Assembly (NCBI GenBank): GCA_020796225.1
Contig: CM036760.1
Coordinates: 1,822,001 to 1,886,000 of the forward strand
DNA length: 64,000 bases
Direction: 5' to 3'
Origin: Arion vulgaris
Lineage: Eukaryota; Mollusca; Gastropoda; Stylommatophora; Arionidae
The translations under genes were made by a program, and so were the position numbers. Under the pieces are notes generated by a model. It searched no databases and was not told the DNA's origin. It worked only from the letters and a program-made list of their open reading frames with translations. This document shows, piece by piece, positions 47,830 to 59,704 of the stretch. Numbering within the stretch: the stretch's first letter is position 1; each line of letters opens with the position of its first letter.

Positions 47830-48485
47830 TCTTCGTTATGACAAACATGTAGATAATCTCGTTATGACAAACATGTAGATAATCTCGTTATAACAAACAT
47901 GTGGATAATCTCATAATACAGAATGTAGATAATCTCGTTATAACAAACATGTAGATAATCTCGTTATGACAAACATGTAGATAATCTCGTTATAACAAAC
48001 ATGTAGATAATCTCGTTATAACAAACATGTGGATAATCTCATTATAACAAACATGTAGATAACTCATATATAACAAACATGTAGATAATCTCGTTATAAC
48101 AAACATGTGGATAATCTCGTTATGACAAACATGTAGATAACCTAGTTATGACAAACATGTGGATAATCTCGTATAACAAACAGTAGATAATCTCGTTATA
48201 ACAAACATGTAATAATCTCTATAACAAACATGTAGATAATCTCGTAAGACAAACATGTGGATAATCTCGTTATGACAAACATGGGATAATCTCGTTATAA
48301 CAAACATGTAGATAATCTGTTATAACAAACATGTAGATAATCTCGATTATAACAAACATGTAGATGATCTCGTTATGACAAACATTGGATAATCTCGTTA
48401 TAACAAACATGTGGATAACCTCGTTATGACAAACATGTGGATAATCTCGTTATGACAAACATGTGGATAACCTCGTTATGTCTAC
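47830..48485. repeat. 26-bp minisatellite, about 25 copies
   Basis: The unit acaaacatgtagataatctc+gttatg, with ataacaa/atgacaa and gtggat/gtagat variants. Several copies have one or two bases missing. Confidence 0.94.
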
Positions 48486-48689
48486 AGTGGGCGACTAGTC
48501 GTGATATCATTGAAAAGTTCGATGAAATGACAGGAAAACTATGATAGAAATATCAGTAAATACACCAGCCAGCCAGCACATAACGGCAGTCGTTAGTCTA
48601 AAAACACTGAAATATGTGTATAAATGAGATCGGAACAATAATGGACAAGTCTGATTCCACGATGATCATCAAATGAACCATTAGCTATC
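48486..48689. other. Short spacer
   Basis: Unassigned DNA between two minisatellites. Confidence 0.4.
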
Positions 48690-49592
48690 AACAAGAATAA
48701 GAGAATTACATATGAAAGTACTCTACAACACGAACAAGAGAGTTACATATGAAAGTACTCTACAACAAGAATAAGAGAATTACATATGAAAGTACTCTAC
48801 AACACGAACAAGAGAGTTACATATGAAAGTACTCTACAACAAGAACAAGAGAGTTACATATGAAAGTACTCTACAACACGAACAAGAGAGTTACATATGA
48901 AAGTACTCTACAACACGAACAAGAGAGTTACATATGAAAGTACTCTACAACAAGGACAAGAGAATTACATATGAAAGTACTCTACAACACGAACAAGAGA
49001 GTTACATATGAAAGTACTCTACAACACGAACAAGAGAGTTACATATGAAAGTACTCTACAAGGACAAGAGAATTACATATGAAAGTACTCTACAACACGA
49101 AAAGAGGTTAATATGAAAGTACTCTACAACACGAACAAGAGTTAATATGAAAGTACTCTACAACCGAACAAGAGAGTTACATATGAAAGTACTCTACAAC
49201 ACGAACAAGAGAGTTACATATGAAAGTACTCAAACAAGAACAAGAGAGTTACATATGAAAGTACTCTACAACACGAACAAAGAGTTACATTGAAAGTACT
49301 CTACAACACGAACAGAGAGTTACATATGAAAGTACTCTACAACACGAACAAGAGAGTTATATATGAAAGTACTCTACAAGACCAAGAGAGTTATATATGA
49401 AATTACTCTACAACAAGAACAAGAGAGTTACATATGAAAGTACTCTACACAGGACAAGAGAGTTACATATGAAAGTACTCTACAACAGAACAAGAGATTA
49501 CATATGAAAGTACTCTACAACAAGGACAAGAGAATTACATATGAAAGTACTCTACAACAAGGACAAGAGAGTTATATATGAAAGTACTCTAC
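48690..49592. repeat. 37-bp minisatellite, about 24 copies
   Basis: The unit agagagttacatatgaaagt+actctacaacacgaaca, with aataagaga and aaggaca variants. Copies in the middle (49090-49330) have scattered deletions. Confidence 0.95.
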
Positions 49593-50129
49593 AAATATTT
49601 CTTAATTGTTAGAAATCAACTATTTAAACAGCGACTAAATTTTCAATAAAACACATTTTCTGTCAATAATTAGAGTTTATTCAAGAAAATGGCAGGCAAT
49701 GATTGCGCGAGAAACATAACAATAAGTTCTTATTATATAACAATGTCTGGGAAACAGTTGTTGACTATTATATTCCCAACATTTCTACCCGTTGCCACTT
49801 GAAATCTTTCTTGATGTCTACTTGTGAAGTTCTCACATCAGCCACAGATGCACTCACACACGCCAGCATCAATACAAAACTTCACATTATGTTTGATAAA
49901 TGAAGTCTGTAAATGTGCAAGTACAAACGACTTCTGGTTAAAATTACAAGTGGCCAGTCAGGAAGCTACAAGATAACACCTCGATAGTAGCCCACACTTT
50001 TCATATGTTTCAATATAATGGAATCCTTTCTTCTGTGAGAAATCCTAACAATTGCTTCATTAGCAGTTATTTAGTGATTGTAAATTGTATTTCTTTCAAA
50101 TATCTAGTGACGTTCAAACTATCGATATA
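49593..50129. other. Spacer, nothing recognised
   Basis: AT-rich. A 66-codon frame at 49703-49903 has no recognised motif. No gene called. Confidence 0.4.
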
Positions 50130-50480
50130 TCAATCAACTGCCATGCCTGCCGGCGTAGGCGATCATGTCTCTCCACAACTCGTTCGACTTGGTGAATGAA
50201 ATCAGTTCTGACGTTGAGCTTTGTATCGAACCATGATCTCAGGTCATCCAACATCTTCTCCCTCTGTCTTCCACGATCTCTCCTTCCTTGAATTTTACTT
50301 GTAGTCACCAAATGTTCTAAACCTTCTCTTCGCATTATATGCCCGAAGAACCTTCATTTTCTGATTCTTATTCTTTTGATATGGTTTCTTTGTGTGCAGG
50401 CCTGATTTATAACCTCCACATTTGTTTTCTTTGCTGTCCATGGAATGTTCAGCATTCTTCTGTAAATCGATAGATACATA
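50130..50480 (-). pseudogene. L-D LINE C-terminal fragment
   Basis: The minus strand gives (in shifting frames) a LNIPWTAKKTNVEV-type segment, MRREGLEHLVTTSKIQG, RRDRGRQREKMLDDLRSWFD, TDFIHQVERVVERHDRLRRQ and AWQLID. The last 73 codons (50335-50114) are open. It is the clearest copy of the L-D end used to recognise the others. Confidence 0.75.
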
Positions 50481-50597
50481 TTTCAATTATAATGTCTGCT
50501 TATTCGATTTCTTCTAACAACTAATTGTGATAATTTATTATTTAATTAATCATTGAAGCTGTCTCAGATGACATGTTTACTATTGCTTTGTCTTTTT

Positions 50598-51010
50598 GAT
50601 ATTTACTGGAAAGAGGTCGCGTTTTAGATGTCTGGGTTCCAATCTGGATCGGGTAGTTCAGTTCAGGAGTGTGTTTTTTTAACGTACGATAGACGTTATT
50701 AAGACGGGCGATAAAATATAGATCCCGTGTGCACGTAAAAGAACCCTTGACAGTTGACAATCGAGAAGAGCAGGTTGGAAAGCCGATGCCCTGGTAAAAC
50801 TTCATTAGAAAACTTACAAAATACAATTCCAACAAAAATATCTTCACCATCTTCAAAATTACATCAGGGATCTTCGTCGGTGCTACGGAGTTCGTACACT
50901 GCAGACGATATCTTCCTGTTGAAGGAAGAGATCGGAGCACACATGGCTATTCACCGAAGTGCAATGATGTTCCTTTCAATCAATCAATCAATCAATTAAT
51001 CAATCAATCA
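50598..51010 (+). mobile_element. S1 SINE copy with CAAT tail
   Basis: Head with tgggttccaatctgg (B-box-like), body atagatcccgtgtgcacgta+aaagaaccc, middle atacaattccaacaaaaata, and 3' end gatcggagcacacatggcta...gtgcaatgatg, followed by (CAAT)n to about 51010. Nearly the same length and order as the copy at 5379-5850. Confidence 0.72.
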
Positions 51011-51162
51011 AATATATATTTTAATCTTTATTTTTTGACAACATAATATTTGCTTTTATGTGTGTAAGAACACAGAAGTAACTAAACATATATGTTGGTT
51101 TCCGATGCAACTGTTCTACACAAGTAGGGACCTAACAGGGATGCAATGTTCTAACCATTCTT

Positions 51163-51325
51163 GGCACAGACTGTTTATATATCACAATAAGAATGTCACA
51201 GACTGTTTATATATCACAATAAGAATGTCACAGACTGTTTATATATCACAATAAGAATGTCACAGACTGTTTATATATCACAATAATAATGTCACAGACT
51301 GTTTATATATCACAATAAGAATAAT
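51163..51325. repeat. 32-bp minisatellite, 5 copies
   Basis: The unit cacagactgtttatatatca+caataagaatgt repeats with almost no changes. Confidence 0.94.
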
Positions 51326-51364
51326 CGAAATGGGCAGAAAGAACAATCGAAAGAAATAAAAAAA

Positions 51365-51690
51365 CTAAAAATACACACAATGGCGAGACACGTAATAACA
51401 TAGTACTGTAGTTTTACAGAATAAAAAAACTAAACATATGCATACACACAATGGCGAGACAAATAATAACAAAGTACTGTAGTTTTACAAAATAAAAAAA
51501 CAATAACAATACACAGCAACGTTTCGACCAAAAGGTCTTTATCAAGCAAACGATACAACAGGAGTGACGATTTTCACAGCACACTACATCTAGACTTCGA
51601 CAGATACATTCCAATGGTCATAAAATACACCCAAGCACATACATACACAAATACAATAAATAACAATATGAATAAAGTAATTATCTATAG
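51365..51690 (-). mobile_element. Penelope-like relic with degenerate hammerhead motif, copy 2
   Basis: Matches 36700-37010. On the minus strand gataaagacc-tttt-ggtcgaaacg forms a 4-bp stem II capped by tttt and followed by the gaaac box, as in hammerhead ribozymes of Penelope-like elements. The ttgataa in place of ctgatga means that it is probably inactive. The segment aatggcgagacacgtaataa...gtagttttacaraata is present twice in tandem (51378 and 51448). Confidence 0.5.
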
Positions 51691-52094
51691 ACTGACAAAA
51701 TAAATGAAAGAATAAAGTAGAACGAGCGAAATGAAGAAAATGAACTGAAATAAAAAAGAAAAGTTGATGCGATAGAAAGACATGATTTTCTGAACATGAA
51801 TCTTCCTTACAAGAGATGGAGAGAGGTTTGAGTGCTGAAGCATTTCTATTTTAGTGGCATGCAAGGCAAGAGCGAAATGTCATCTTATGCGGCCAAGCGG
51901 GAGCCACTTCCGGTTCTCCTCAGTGTTGCCTTGGTGACGCGTGTTCTGATTACTCTTTAACCAAGGCAGTAATTACAGTCTGTGTTGTCGTTGCTTTCAG
52001 AAGCCAACTCTTACAAGTCAAAGATAAATGGGCTCACGTTTTTTTAAAGTCCAAGTGATCCAAATTGACATTCCTTCTCGACACCAGTCATATC
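51691..52094. other. Spacer, nothing recognised
   Basis: No gene seen. A slightly GC-richer stretch near 51890-51960 has no motif cluster worth calling. Confidence 0.4.
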
Positions 52095-52325
52095 TAGTCA
52101 AATACCTAGTTTCAGTCTAGTTCTAGCTAGTCTAGTTCATTAGTCTAGTACCTAGTTTCAGTCTAGTCAAGTCTAGGCTAGTTCATAGTCTAGTAGCTAG
52201 TTCAGTCTAGTAGTCATAGTTCTAGTTCAGTCTAGTAGCTAGTTCAGTCGTAGTAGCTCAGTTTTTAGTCTAGTAGTTTTAGTCTAGTAGTGTTCAGAGT
52301 CTAGTATCTAGTTCAGAGTCATGTG
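52095..52325. repeat. Degenerate CTAG-rich repeat (agtctagtagctagttc)
   Basis: About a dozen imperfect copies of agtctagtagctagttc. Irregular spacing and many losses. Confidence 0.85.
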
Positions 52326-52419
52326 TATCTATTTGTCGTATGTAAACATTTCAGTTTGTTCTGCTGTTGGTTGTGACAAAATACGAGTAGTATTATGTTA
52401 ATAAATATAAGACAAACTG

Positions 52420-52622
52420 AAGAAATGAGTCATGTTCAGTGATGGGAACAAAAAGAATGAGATGTCAGTATGGAACATGAAAAATGAGTCATGTTCAGTG
52501 ATGGGAACAATAGGAAGAAATGAGTCATGTTCAGTGATGGGAACAATAGGAAGAAATGAGTCATGTTCAGTGATGGGAACAATAGGAAGAAATGAGTCAT
52601 GTTCAGTGATGGGAGCAATAGT
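52420..52622. repeat. 36-bp minisatellite, about 5 copies
   Basis: The unit agaaatgagtcatgttcagt+gatgggaacaatagga. Copies 3-5 are identical, while the first two are diverged (aaaaatgag, aacaaaaag). Open in three frames as expected for a period divisible by three. Confidence 0.93.
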
Positions 52623-52749
52623 GTTCTCCAAGTTCAGTTCACTCTATTTTAACACGCACTCTGCGCACACTGTGACATAAACGCACATAAACATGCACGC
52701 ACATTAACAAAACAGCGCTCATCAATAGGCTATCAATTAAACATACTTT

Positions 52750-53645
52750 TAAATATATGTTAGCAGTTACATATACTCTTCGACATACGCTTGTAATTAA
52801 ATATACTTTTATCTGTACAGTAACAGTTAAATATACTTTTATCTGTACAGTAACAGTTAAATATACTTTTATCTGTACAGTAACAGTTAAATATACTTTT
52901 ATCTGTACAGTAACAGTTAAATATACTTTTATCTGTACAGTAACAGTTAACATATACTTTAATTCCCATGTACAGTAATCATGTTACAATCTCTTTTGTA
53001 CAGTAACAGTTAAATATACTTTTATCTGTACAGTAACAGTTAAATATACTTTTATCTGTACAGTAACAGTTAAATATACTTTTATCTGTACAGTAACAGT
53101 TAAATATACTTTTATCTGTACAGTAACAGTTAAATATACTTTTATCTGTACAGTAACAGTTAAATATACTTTTATCTGTACAGTAACAGTTAAATATACT
53201 TTTATCTGTACAGTAACAGTTAAATATACTTTTATCTGTACAGTAACAGTTAAATATACTTTTATCTGTACAGTAACAGTTAAATATACTTTTATCTGTA
53301 CAGTAACAGTTAAATATACTTTTATCTGTACAATAACAGTTAAATATACTTTTATCTGTACAGTAACAGTTAAATATACTTTTATCTGTACAGTAACAGT
53401 TAAATATACTTTTATCTGTACACTAACAGTTAAATATACTTTTATCTGTACAGTAACAATTAAATATACTTTTATCTGTACAGTAACAATTAAATATACT
53501 TTTATATGTACAGTAACAGTTAAATATACTTTTATCTGTACAATAACAGTTAAATATACTTTTATCTGTACAGTAACAGTTAAATATACTTTTATCTGTA
53601 CAGTAACAGTTAAATATACTCTTGGACATACAATAACAATAGAAA
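52750..53645. repeat. 30-bp minisatellite, about 27 copies in two blocks
   Basis: The unit agttaaatatacttttatct+gtacagtaac is nearly invariant. The two blocks (52780-52945 and 52998-53620) are separated by a degenerate joint, and both outer edges are diverged (catacaataac, tcttcgacatacgcttg). The minus-strand 226-codon frame (VYLTVTVQIK repeats) is a by-product. Confidence 0.96.
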
Positions 53646-53696
53646 TATACTCTTGGATGCACAATATAAATTATTTACGCTATTAGACATACACTT

Positions 53697-53935
53697 AAAG
53701 AAGTGCCATGCCTGCCGGCGTAGGCGATCATGTCTCTCCACAACTCTCTCTGCTTGGTGAATGTAATCAGTTCTGACTTCGTTATTGTGTTGAACCATGA
53801 TGTCAGGCCATTCAAAATCTTCTCTTTATGTCTCCCACGATCTCTCCTTCCCTGATTTTTACCTGTTGTCACCAAATGTTCTAAGTCTTCTCTTCCCGTT
53901 ATATGCCCGAAGTACCTTGATTGTCATACATTAGC
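53697..53935 (-). pseudogene. L-D LINE 3' end
   Basis: The minus strand gives VTTGKNQGRRDRGRHKEK, then a frameshift, then ELITFTKQRELWRDMIAYAG and, in the other frame, VERHDRLRRQAWH. Collinear with 50130-50340. It adjoins the 30-bp array within about 50 bp. Confidence 0.7.
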
Positions 53936-54244
53936 ATTTAAATATACTCGTAGAAATACAAACTATTCATTAAATAGTAGCCTCGTTCTCAATAAATCTT
54001 GGTCGCTTTCAAGTTATAAGGAGAGCTTTAAAAGTCTATTAAATTTGATCTTGTACATTTTATCTACCTTGAACTTAGTCTTATGCTTGAATTTTAACTC
54101 TGCTTCGAAAGTTATCTTGGCCAACTTTTTTAATTCTAAGGACATTTTCAATTCATCGACATTGTCTCCTTATTTATGTATTCCAGGACAATTTGTGGGT
54201 ACAGTTATAACCAATGGATATTTATGAACCAACTTTGTAACCAG
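53936..54244. other. Spacer, nothing recognised
   Basis: A 60-codon frame (54045-54227) has no recognised motif. Confidence 0.4.
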
Positions 54245-54475
54245 TAACCATTTACCAGTTCTACGGAGTTGGTACACAACCACTGAGATATTTAAGTTCT
54301 ACGGAGTTGGTGCACACCCACTGAGATATTTAAGTGTAGCAAAGAAAATCAAAGAAAATATAGTTATTCACCGAAGTGCAATACATGAATGTCGCCGAAG
54401 TGCAATAATGATGCGCCGAAGTGCAATAATGATGCACCGAAGTGCAATAATGATGCACCTATCAATCAGTCAACA
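54245..54475 (+). mobile_element. S1 SINE 3' part with two internal amplifications
   Basis: ttctacggagttggtacaca...ccactgagatatttaag occurs twice (about 39 bp period), and cgaagtgcaataatgatg occurs four times (54370-54460). Both correspond to single-copy parts of the S1 3' region elsewhere. The copy ends with atcaatcagtcaac. Confidence 0.7.
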
Positions 54476-55005
54476 GAGACTAGGAGTAGAATAGCTCAAA
54501 CGAAAGCAGCTTTTATGAAAATGAAGAACACACTATGCGTGAACTCACTACCAATGACATTGCGAAAACGAGTACTCCAGTGCTATATTGAACCAATACT
54601 TCTGTATGGCAGCGAATCATGGACAATGAATAAACAATCAATACGATCATTGGAAGCCACAGAGATGTGGTTTTACAGAAGAATGCTGACAATTCCATGG
54701 ACAGCAAAGAAAACAAATGTGGAGGTTTTAAATCAGGCCTGCACACAAAGAAACCTTATCAAAAGAATAAGAATCTGATAATCAAGGTTCTTCGGGCATA
54801 TAATGCGAAGAGAAGGTTTAGAACATTTGTGACTACCGTTAAAATTAAGGGAAGGAGAGATCGTGGAAGACAGAGGAGAAGATGTTGGATGGCCTGACAT
54901 CATGGTTCGACAAAATATCGACGGCAGAACTGATTACATGCACCAAGTTGTGGAGAGACATAATTGCCTACACCGTCAGGCAGGGCACTTGATTGATTGA
55001 TCAAT
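54476..55005 (+). pseudogene. L-D LINE RT C-terminal half
   Basis: An open plus-strand stretch reads RSRIAQTKAAFMKMKNTLC, RVLQCYIEPILLYGSESWTM, LEATEMWFYRRMLTIPWTAK and KTNVEVLNQ. It ends at 54778. After a one-base insertion the family sequence goes on as FFGHIMRREGLEHL (54788-54830), KGRRDRGRQ and finally the gcacttgattgattg tail at 54990-55000. Catalytic FADD box and everything upstream are missing, so this is a 5'-truncated copy, inserted directly behind the S1 copy. Confidence 0.78.
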
Positions 55006-55834
55006 CAGTTAGAAAAGTTAGCTCTTAAAGTATGAAATTAGTAATCGTATCCTCTAAGGCAGCGCTCTCTAGGGCTTCATAGTGCCCGTCTCGTACATCC
55101 CTGGCGCCTATTTTTTTCTTCGACTTTAATGTTAATCAGAATTTCAGTTTTAAAATGTGTTACTGAATAATAGTATGATTACATTTTACCGTAAAAACAA
55201 TATTTACAAAAAATAAACTTGTTGTCAGGATGAAGTTTTCATCCATTATTACTTTTATTCATTTTAATATTATTATTATTTATTGTTATTTAGTAATTAT
55301 TAAGACCGATTGTCTCCTGAGACAAAGAGGCCAATGATGATGATGATGATTATTATTATTGGTAGTATCATTGTTGAAATTGTCACATGGCGTCCGCGCT
55401 TCCGCAGTCATTAGTCCGATGCTGTCCAATATATAAAAACGGTTGGAAAGCTCGGCTCTAAAGGTATAACTAACTATTTTTCAACAAAGTCTTCCTTTGG
55501 ATTCCGATAACGTACTTTCGATTTTCCTATCTATTTTCCCAATTTCAGATATAGAGAACAAGAGTTGTCTCTTCTTCTTCTTCTTTGCGTTCGTTCTTTT
55601 CAACCAATTTTAATCACTCTTTGTTGATATGTTTGATCTTTGCCAAGAACGTTGCATATTGGTTTGGTAGGCCCCTAAATACATAGACTTCTACACGTTT
55701 AGGACATGTGCATCCGATTTCAGCCAAGCAAGAGTTGTCATAACATATATTTTGTGTACATTTGTTCAAAAGTGTACATATATAATCTGATATAAACAAT
55801 ATCAATAAAATTCATTTAGGCATTCTACCACATT
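55006..55834. other. AT-rich intergenic DNA
   Basis: Contains (ATT)n and (GAT)n runs near 55270-55365. The 63-codon minus-strand frame at 55614-55805 has no recognised motif. Confidence 0.4.
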
Positions 55835-56080
55835 GAGGTGAGCCTCTGTAGCTTTAGCGATAGTGAGCTCGATCACAACCTAAGTGTACCTGGTTCAAAT
55901 TTCGCGGTCAGCAAGTCTGGAAGTAAATTAGTTCTTTTGGAATATTACAAACTGTAAAAATAGACCTCACCGTTCAGAAAGCAATGGCAAACTACTGAGC
56001 ATATAAATGGTGCCTAGAAAATCTGCAACTCTTTGACTGTTGTTGATGGCTACGTCCTGTAAAGGATATGTCACAATTTG
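55835..56080 (+). mobile_element. S3 tRNA-derived SINE-like element
   Basis: The head tgtagctttagcgatagtg (A-box-like) and acctggttcaaatttcg (B-box) have tRNA-like spacing (55850-55905). They are followed by gcaatggcaaactactgagc and tgcctagaaaat (55980-56025), which resembles the AATGGCAAACCAC...GCCAAGAAAA stretch common to tRNA-derived SINEs of many animals. Single copy here, so family status is inferred. Confidence 0.5.
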
Positions 56081-56104
56081 TTGAACACATTAGGTAAGCT
56101 TCTG

Positions 56105-56470
56105 CTTTGTTCTCTAGTGCATCAGTCATCCCAATATTTCCACGCTCATTATGTTCAATTCCACTCTCATTATGTTCAATTCCACTCTCATTATGTTCAA
56201 ATGTGGAGTGCTCGTCTCTCGCTCCATATGTACTAGGTTCATTCCCCACAAAGAGTGATCAATTATTTGTCTAATATCATGATATCATTGTAGTGAACGG
56301 TTCTAGCCCATATGAAGGGCGAAAACGTAGGTTGTGCTCAATTTGCGCACGAAAAGAACCATGGGTAGTTGAAAACTGATAAAAGTGGCAAGCTGCTGCA
56401 CGGACAAAGTAGGCTGTAAAGCTACTGTACGACAAGGTAGCTAAAGCTGCTGTACGGACAAAATTAATTA
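56105..56470 (+). mobile_element. Diverged S1-like SINE with small internal repeats
   Basis: The body ggttctagcccatatgaagg and gcacgaaaagaaccatgggt parallels S1 (tagatcccgtgtgcacgtaa, aagaaccc). The putative head is interrupted by a 21-bp repeat (attatgttcaattccactct+c, three copies, 56151-56205), and the end has aagctgctgtacggacaaa three times (56390-56462). Confidence 0.4.
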
Positions 56471-57737
56471 AGAGACTAAATCAATCTTACATACATGTTG
56501 ACAGTCTTCAAATTTAGCATCGTGCTATGATTCTGTCCTTTCTATTATTTACTTTTCTTCACTGTTCAAATCCCAACTGCCACATAAAAACGATCAATGT
56601 TCAAATGTAGTGCTCGTCCTCTGTTATTTATTTAATACACAAGTTCATCTTCAACAAACATCTTCCATCCTTCCTATCTTTTGCTCTGTTATTTATTTAA
56701 TACACAAAGTTCATTGAGTTGAGAATCACATAATCTCAGTCATTAATATTGAATGTTAAATGAGCTCAACCTGGTCCTAATGTAACATTAGAACTGAAAA
56801 TGAAGTGAAATAAACTAGATTATGTTTAAATATCAATGTATTATATGTCACCTCCATATTTGGTCTTCAGTTTCAAAATCTGGGTTCACAGTGCATCACG
56901 TGTGCTCATAAATAATGTAAATTTTTCAAACTGTTAAAGTTGAATTTTTCTAAACTTAATGCCGCTCAATTGAAGATTTGAAGTTTAAGTCAACAAATTC
57001 TATTACCTGATTTAAAATGCATCACGTGACAAAACTAGCTTTTTATCGCCGGTTGAAATTGATAAATAAAGGCCGGGATTACAATTCATGTCAACACACA
57101 AATCTATGTGTGTACTCACCGACTTGTGTTAGTTGAAATCATATTTGACTTCCATGTAACTCGCAAGCAAAGTAAAATATTGTATAAATTTATGATTGTT
57201 TACAATGTCTATCAAACAAACTGACGCATCAAAGTGTGCAACGATCGTCCCGTTCACTGACACACTACACCATTAGCGTGTGTGGGTCAATTAGTTTTCG
57301 TGACTTGGCATACACAGAGTAATTAAAACACAGAGGTCAAGCGAATGTTTTCTCTGTACATTATGTTGACGCTCCTGGGCACGAGATTCACGGGGAAAGT
57401 TTTGGACATTGAAAGTATTATAGATATCCTAATCTCGGGTTTCGTCACGTGACTTAAGTGATATGCACGTTTCTTGACACGCACACCATGCTCCGTTCTA
57501 TGTGCGTGTGTACGTGCGTGTGTGTGTGTGTGAGTGCTATGTTGGTGGATGATAATTTATCTGTCATATTCACTAGCAGGATTTAGAGTGCTTGATATCA
57601 TTGAGAAGAGCTGCAGTGAATTTTAATGATTTGTTTAGTAAAGTCAAACTTGATCCATGAATATCTCTAACGCTAATGTCTGTAAGGGCAAGTCAGATTT
57701 GAAGCGTAAAAGGTAGATATTGCAAGTCACTACATCA
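56471..57737. other. Intergenic DNA without a recognised gene
   Basis: About 1.27 kb with no repeats beyond a tttaatacacaagttcat duplication (56630-56710) and a short (TG)n at 57500-57530. It has no long frame, RNA gene or splice-bounded exon I can support. Confidence 0.45.
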
Positions 57738-58185
57738 TCATCATCAGGTGACATGCCGGCTGGCGTAGGCGATCATGTATCTCCACAAATCTCTATCTTT
57801 GGTGTTTGTTATCAACTCAGATGTTGACGCTCTACCGTGCCATGAAGTCAGGCTATCCAAAATGTTCTCTCTCTCTGTCTTCCTCTGTCTCGTCTACCCT
57901 CGATTTTACCGGTTGTTACAATGTGCTCTAAGCCGCCCCTCCTCATCACATGTTCGAAAAATGATGACTGACTCTTTCTTATATTGGTGATAAGCTTTCT
58001 CTCTGTCTTGACCTCATTCAACACCTCAACATTAGCAATTTTAGCAGTCCATGGAATTCTCATCATTCTTCTGTAAAACCACATCTCTGTGCCCTCCGGA
58101 GATTTTTCGATCTGTTTGTTTATTGTCCATGAATCGCATCCGTATGTCAGTATTAGTTCTACGTAGCACTGAATAACTAGCATTA
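57738..58185 (-). pseudogene. L-D LINE C-terminal region with GAT tail
   Basis: The minus strand 58183-57848 is open for 111 codons: VIQCYVELILTYGCDSWTIN, EMWFYRRMMRIPWTAKIANV, FEHVMRRGGLEHIVTTGKIE, GRRDRGRQRE. It then shifts frame into ELITNTKDRDLWRYMIAYA and ends in (GAT)n. Collinear with 54476-55005. Confidence 0.78.
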
Positions 58186-58789
58186 ATTAAAATAATTATA
58201 TATCGTATAATTAATAATTTAATGAATTAAATGTTGTTTAATTAATTAATAATAAATTATCATATAATAAAAATAACAGCGATGTTGATTTGGTATACTT
58301 GTAGAAGTTTATCAGTACGAAAGTCAAGTTTTTCTATAACTTGCGCATTTTCGTGCTTCACACACAATTCAACGAAAGTGAAAATCGAGAATCCTCTGGA
58401 ATCCTGTGGAATCCTGTGGAATCACAATGTATATTAACGACTGTCATTGGCGTATGCACACATCATTTATTTTCATTATTGGAAATGGAAGGAATTATTT
58501 GTGCAATATGTCACATTGCTTTTTTATAATATGTAATAGGGATACGCCTTTGGAAATATTCGCCCCCATTTTGTGTATTACTATAAATTCTAAACTGTGA
58601 TTATCATTTTGTTGTGCTTATATAACAAAAATGTTTTTGTGTTTAATAAACCAAGCTACCTACCAATGAGTTAAACATGGATTCGTAAGGTCGTGAGATA
58701 TAGAAGACTGTCTGTACAAAAATACTGTTATCCATCAGGTAGATTTCGTACAAATTAAAGCTTAGTATATTCACGAGTTTTGGGACGAA
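58186..58789. other. AT-rich spacer
   Basis: A small triple repeat ggaatcctgt lies at 58390-58425. Nothing else recognised. Confidence 0.4.
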
Positions 58790-59130
58790 CTATAATGAGT
58801 CTAGTTGGCTGGAGCAGGATGGACATACATTATTAAGACATGTTGGTTTGTGCAAGGTTGATATAAAAAGGAATCCCGTGGCGGATGATGCAGACATCAA
58901 GGGCAACTTTAATACAAACTGTAATGCAGGTGACGCTGGGATCTTCACGGATGGATCTGTAATTCGTCCCCAAAAGTCCGCATGAACTTGTCCAAGTTCC
59001 TACGGCAGAAAGATCAAGGAAGCCATTGTAGCTTTTAGTATGACAACAAGTAGCATGACAATGACCATGACTAAAGCACTACTTGACTGAGTTCCAACAA
59101 ATACAATCATGCTTACATTATGAATGATTC
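58790..59130 (+). pseudogene. L-H LINE: RNase H N-terminal half
   Basis: Plus-strand pieces read HVGLCKVDIKRNPVADDA, then GDAGIFTDGSVI with the first catalytic Asp of RNase H (TDGS), and, after frameshifts, SSYGRKIKEAIVAFSMTTSS and an MTxTKALLD helix. This is the half of the domain missing from the copy at 6234, where SDSQSMLHKI begins. Stops between the pieces show decay. Confidence 0.6.
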
Positions 59131-59704
59131 ATTGATTATGACCCAGAAGGTAGGGCCTCGGTCGGTGAGCAGACAATAAATCACCACAAGCATCAAAAGT
59201 TTTCTGAAACATTCAAGCATCTCCTAGAGTATCTCATAGAGTTCCTATTTGCTGTATCTATCCTTTCATTGATTTTTTGAATTTATAAGATTATCATCAC
59301 ATCACTGCGTAAGATAACCATGTGTGTTCTAATCTCTTTCTTAAAGATGAAGGTCTCAGAAGCAGCAGCAGCAGCACACAAATTTCATAGTACCAGCGAT
59401 GGTCCACACGCTAATTTTGAAGATGACGAAAATTTGCAGAATACTTACTGTAACCTTTGCAATATTTGTTCCAAAATATATCGGCCGTTCAGTTTGTTCT
59501 TGTCAATTTTCAACTGTTGAGGTGTTTTTAACGCTGTCGTCTTGACCACGAACCAATATATTGTCGTCCATCTCAATTAATACTAGGAACACGATCTCAC
59601 CTACAATAAGATCTAGAACTATGCAAAAATAGTCCAATCACTTCAATGGGAAAACGAACGGATCAATTATTCTGAGGGAAGACGAACATCTCATATTCTG
59701 TCAT
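59131..59704. other. Spacer, nothing recognised
   Basis: A 66-codon frame (59320-59520) includes an alanine run from (GCA)n. No gene called. Confidence 0.4.
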
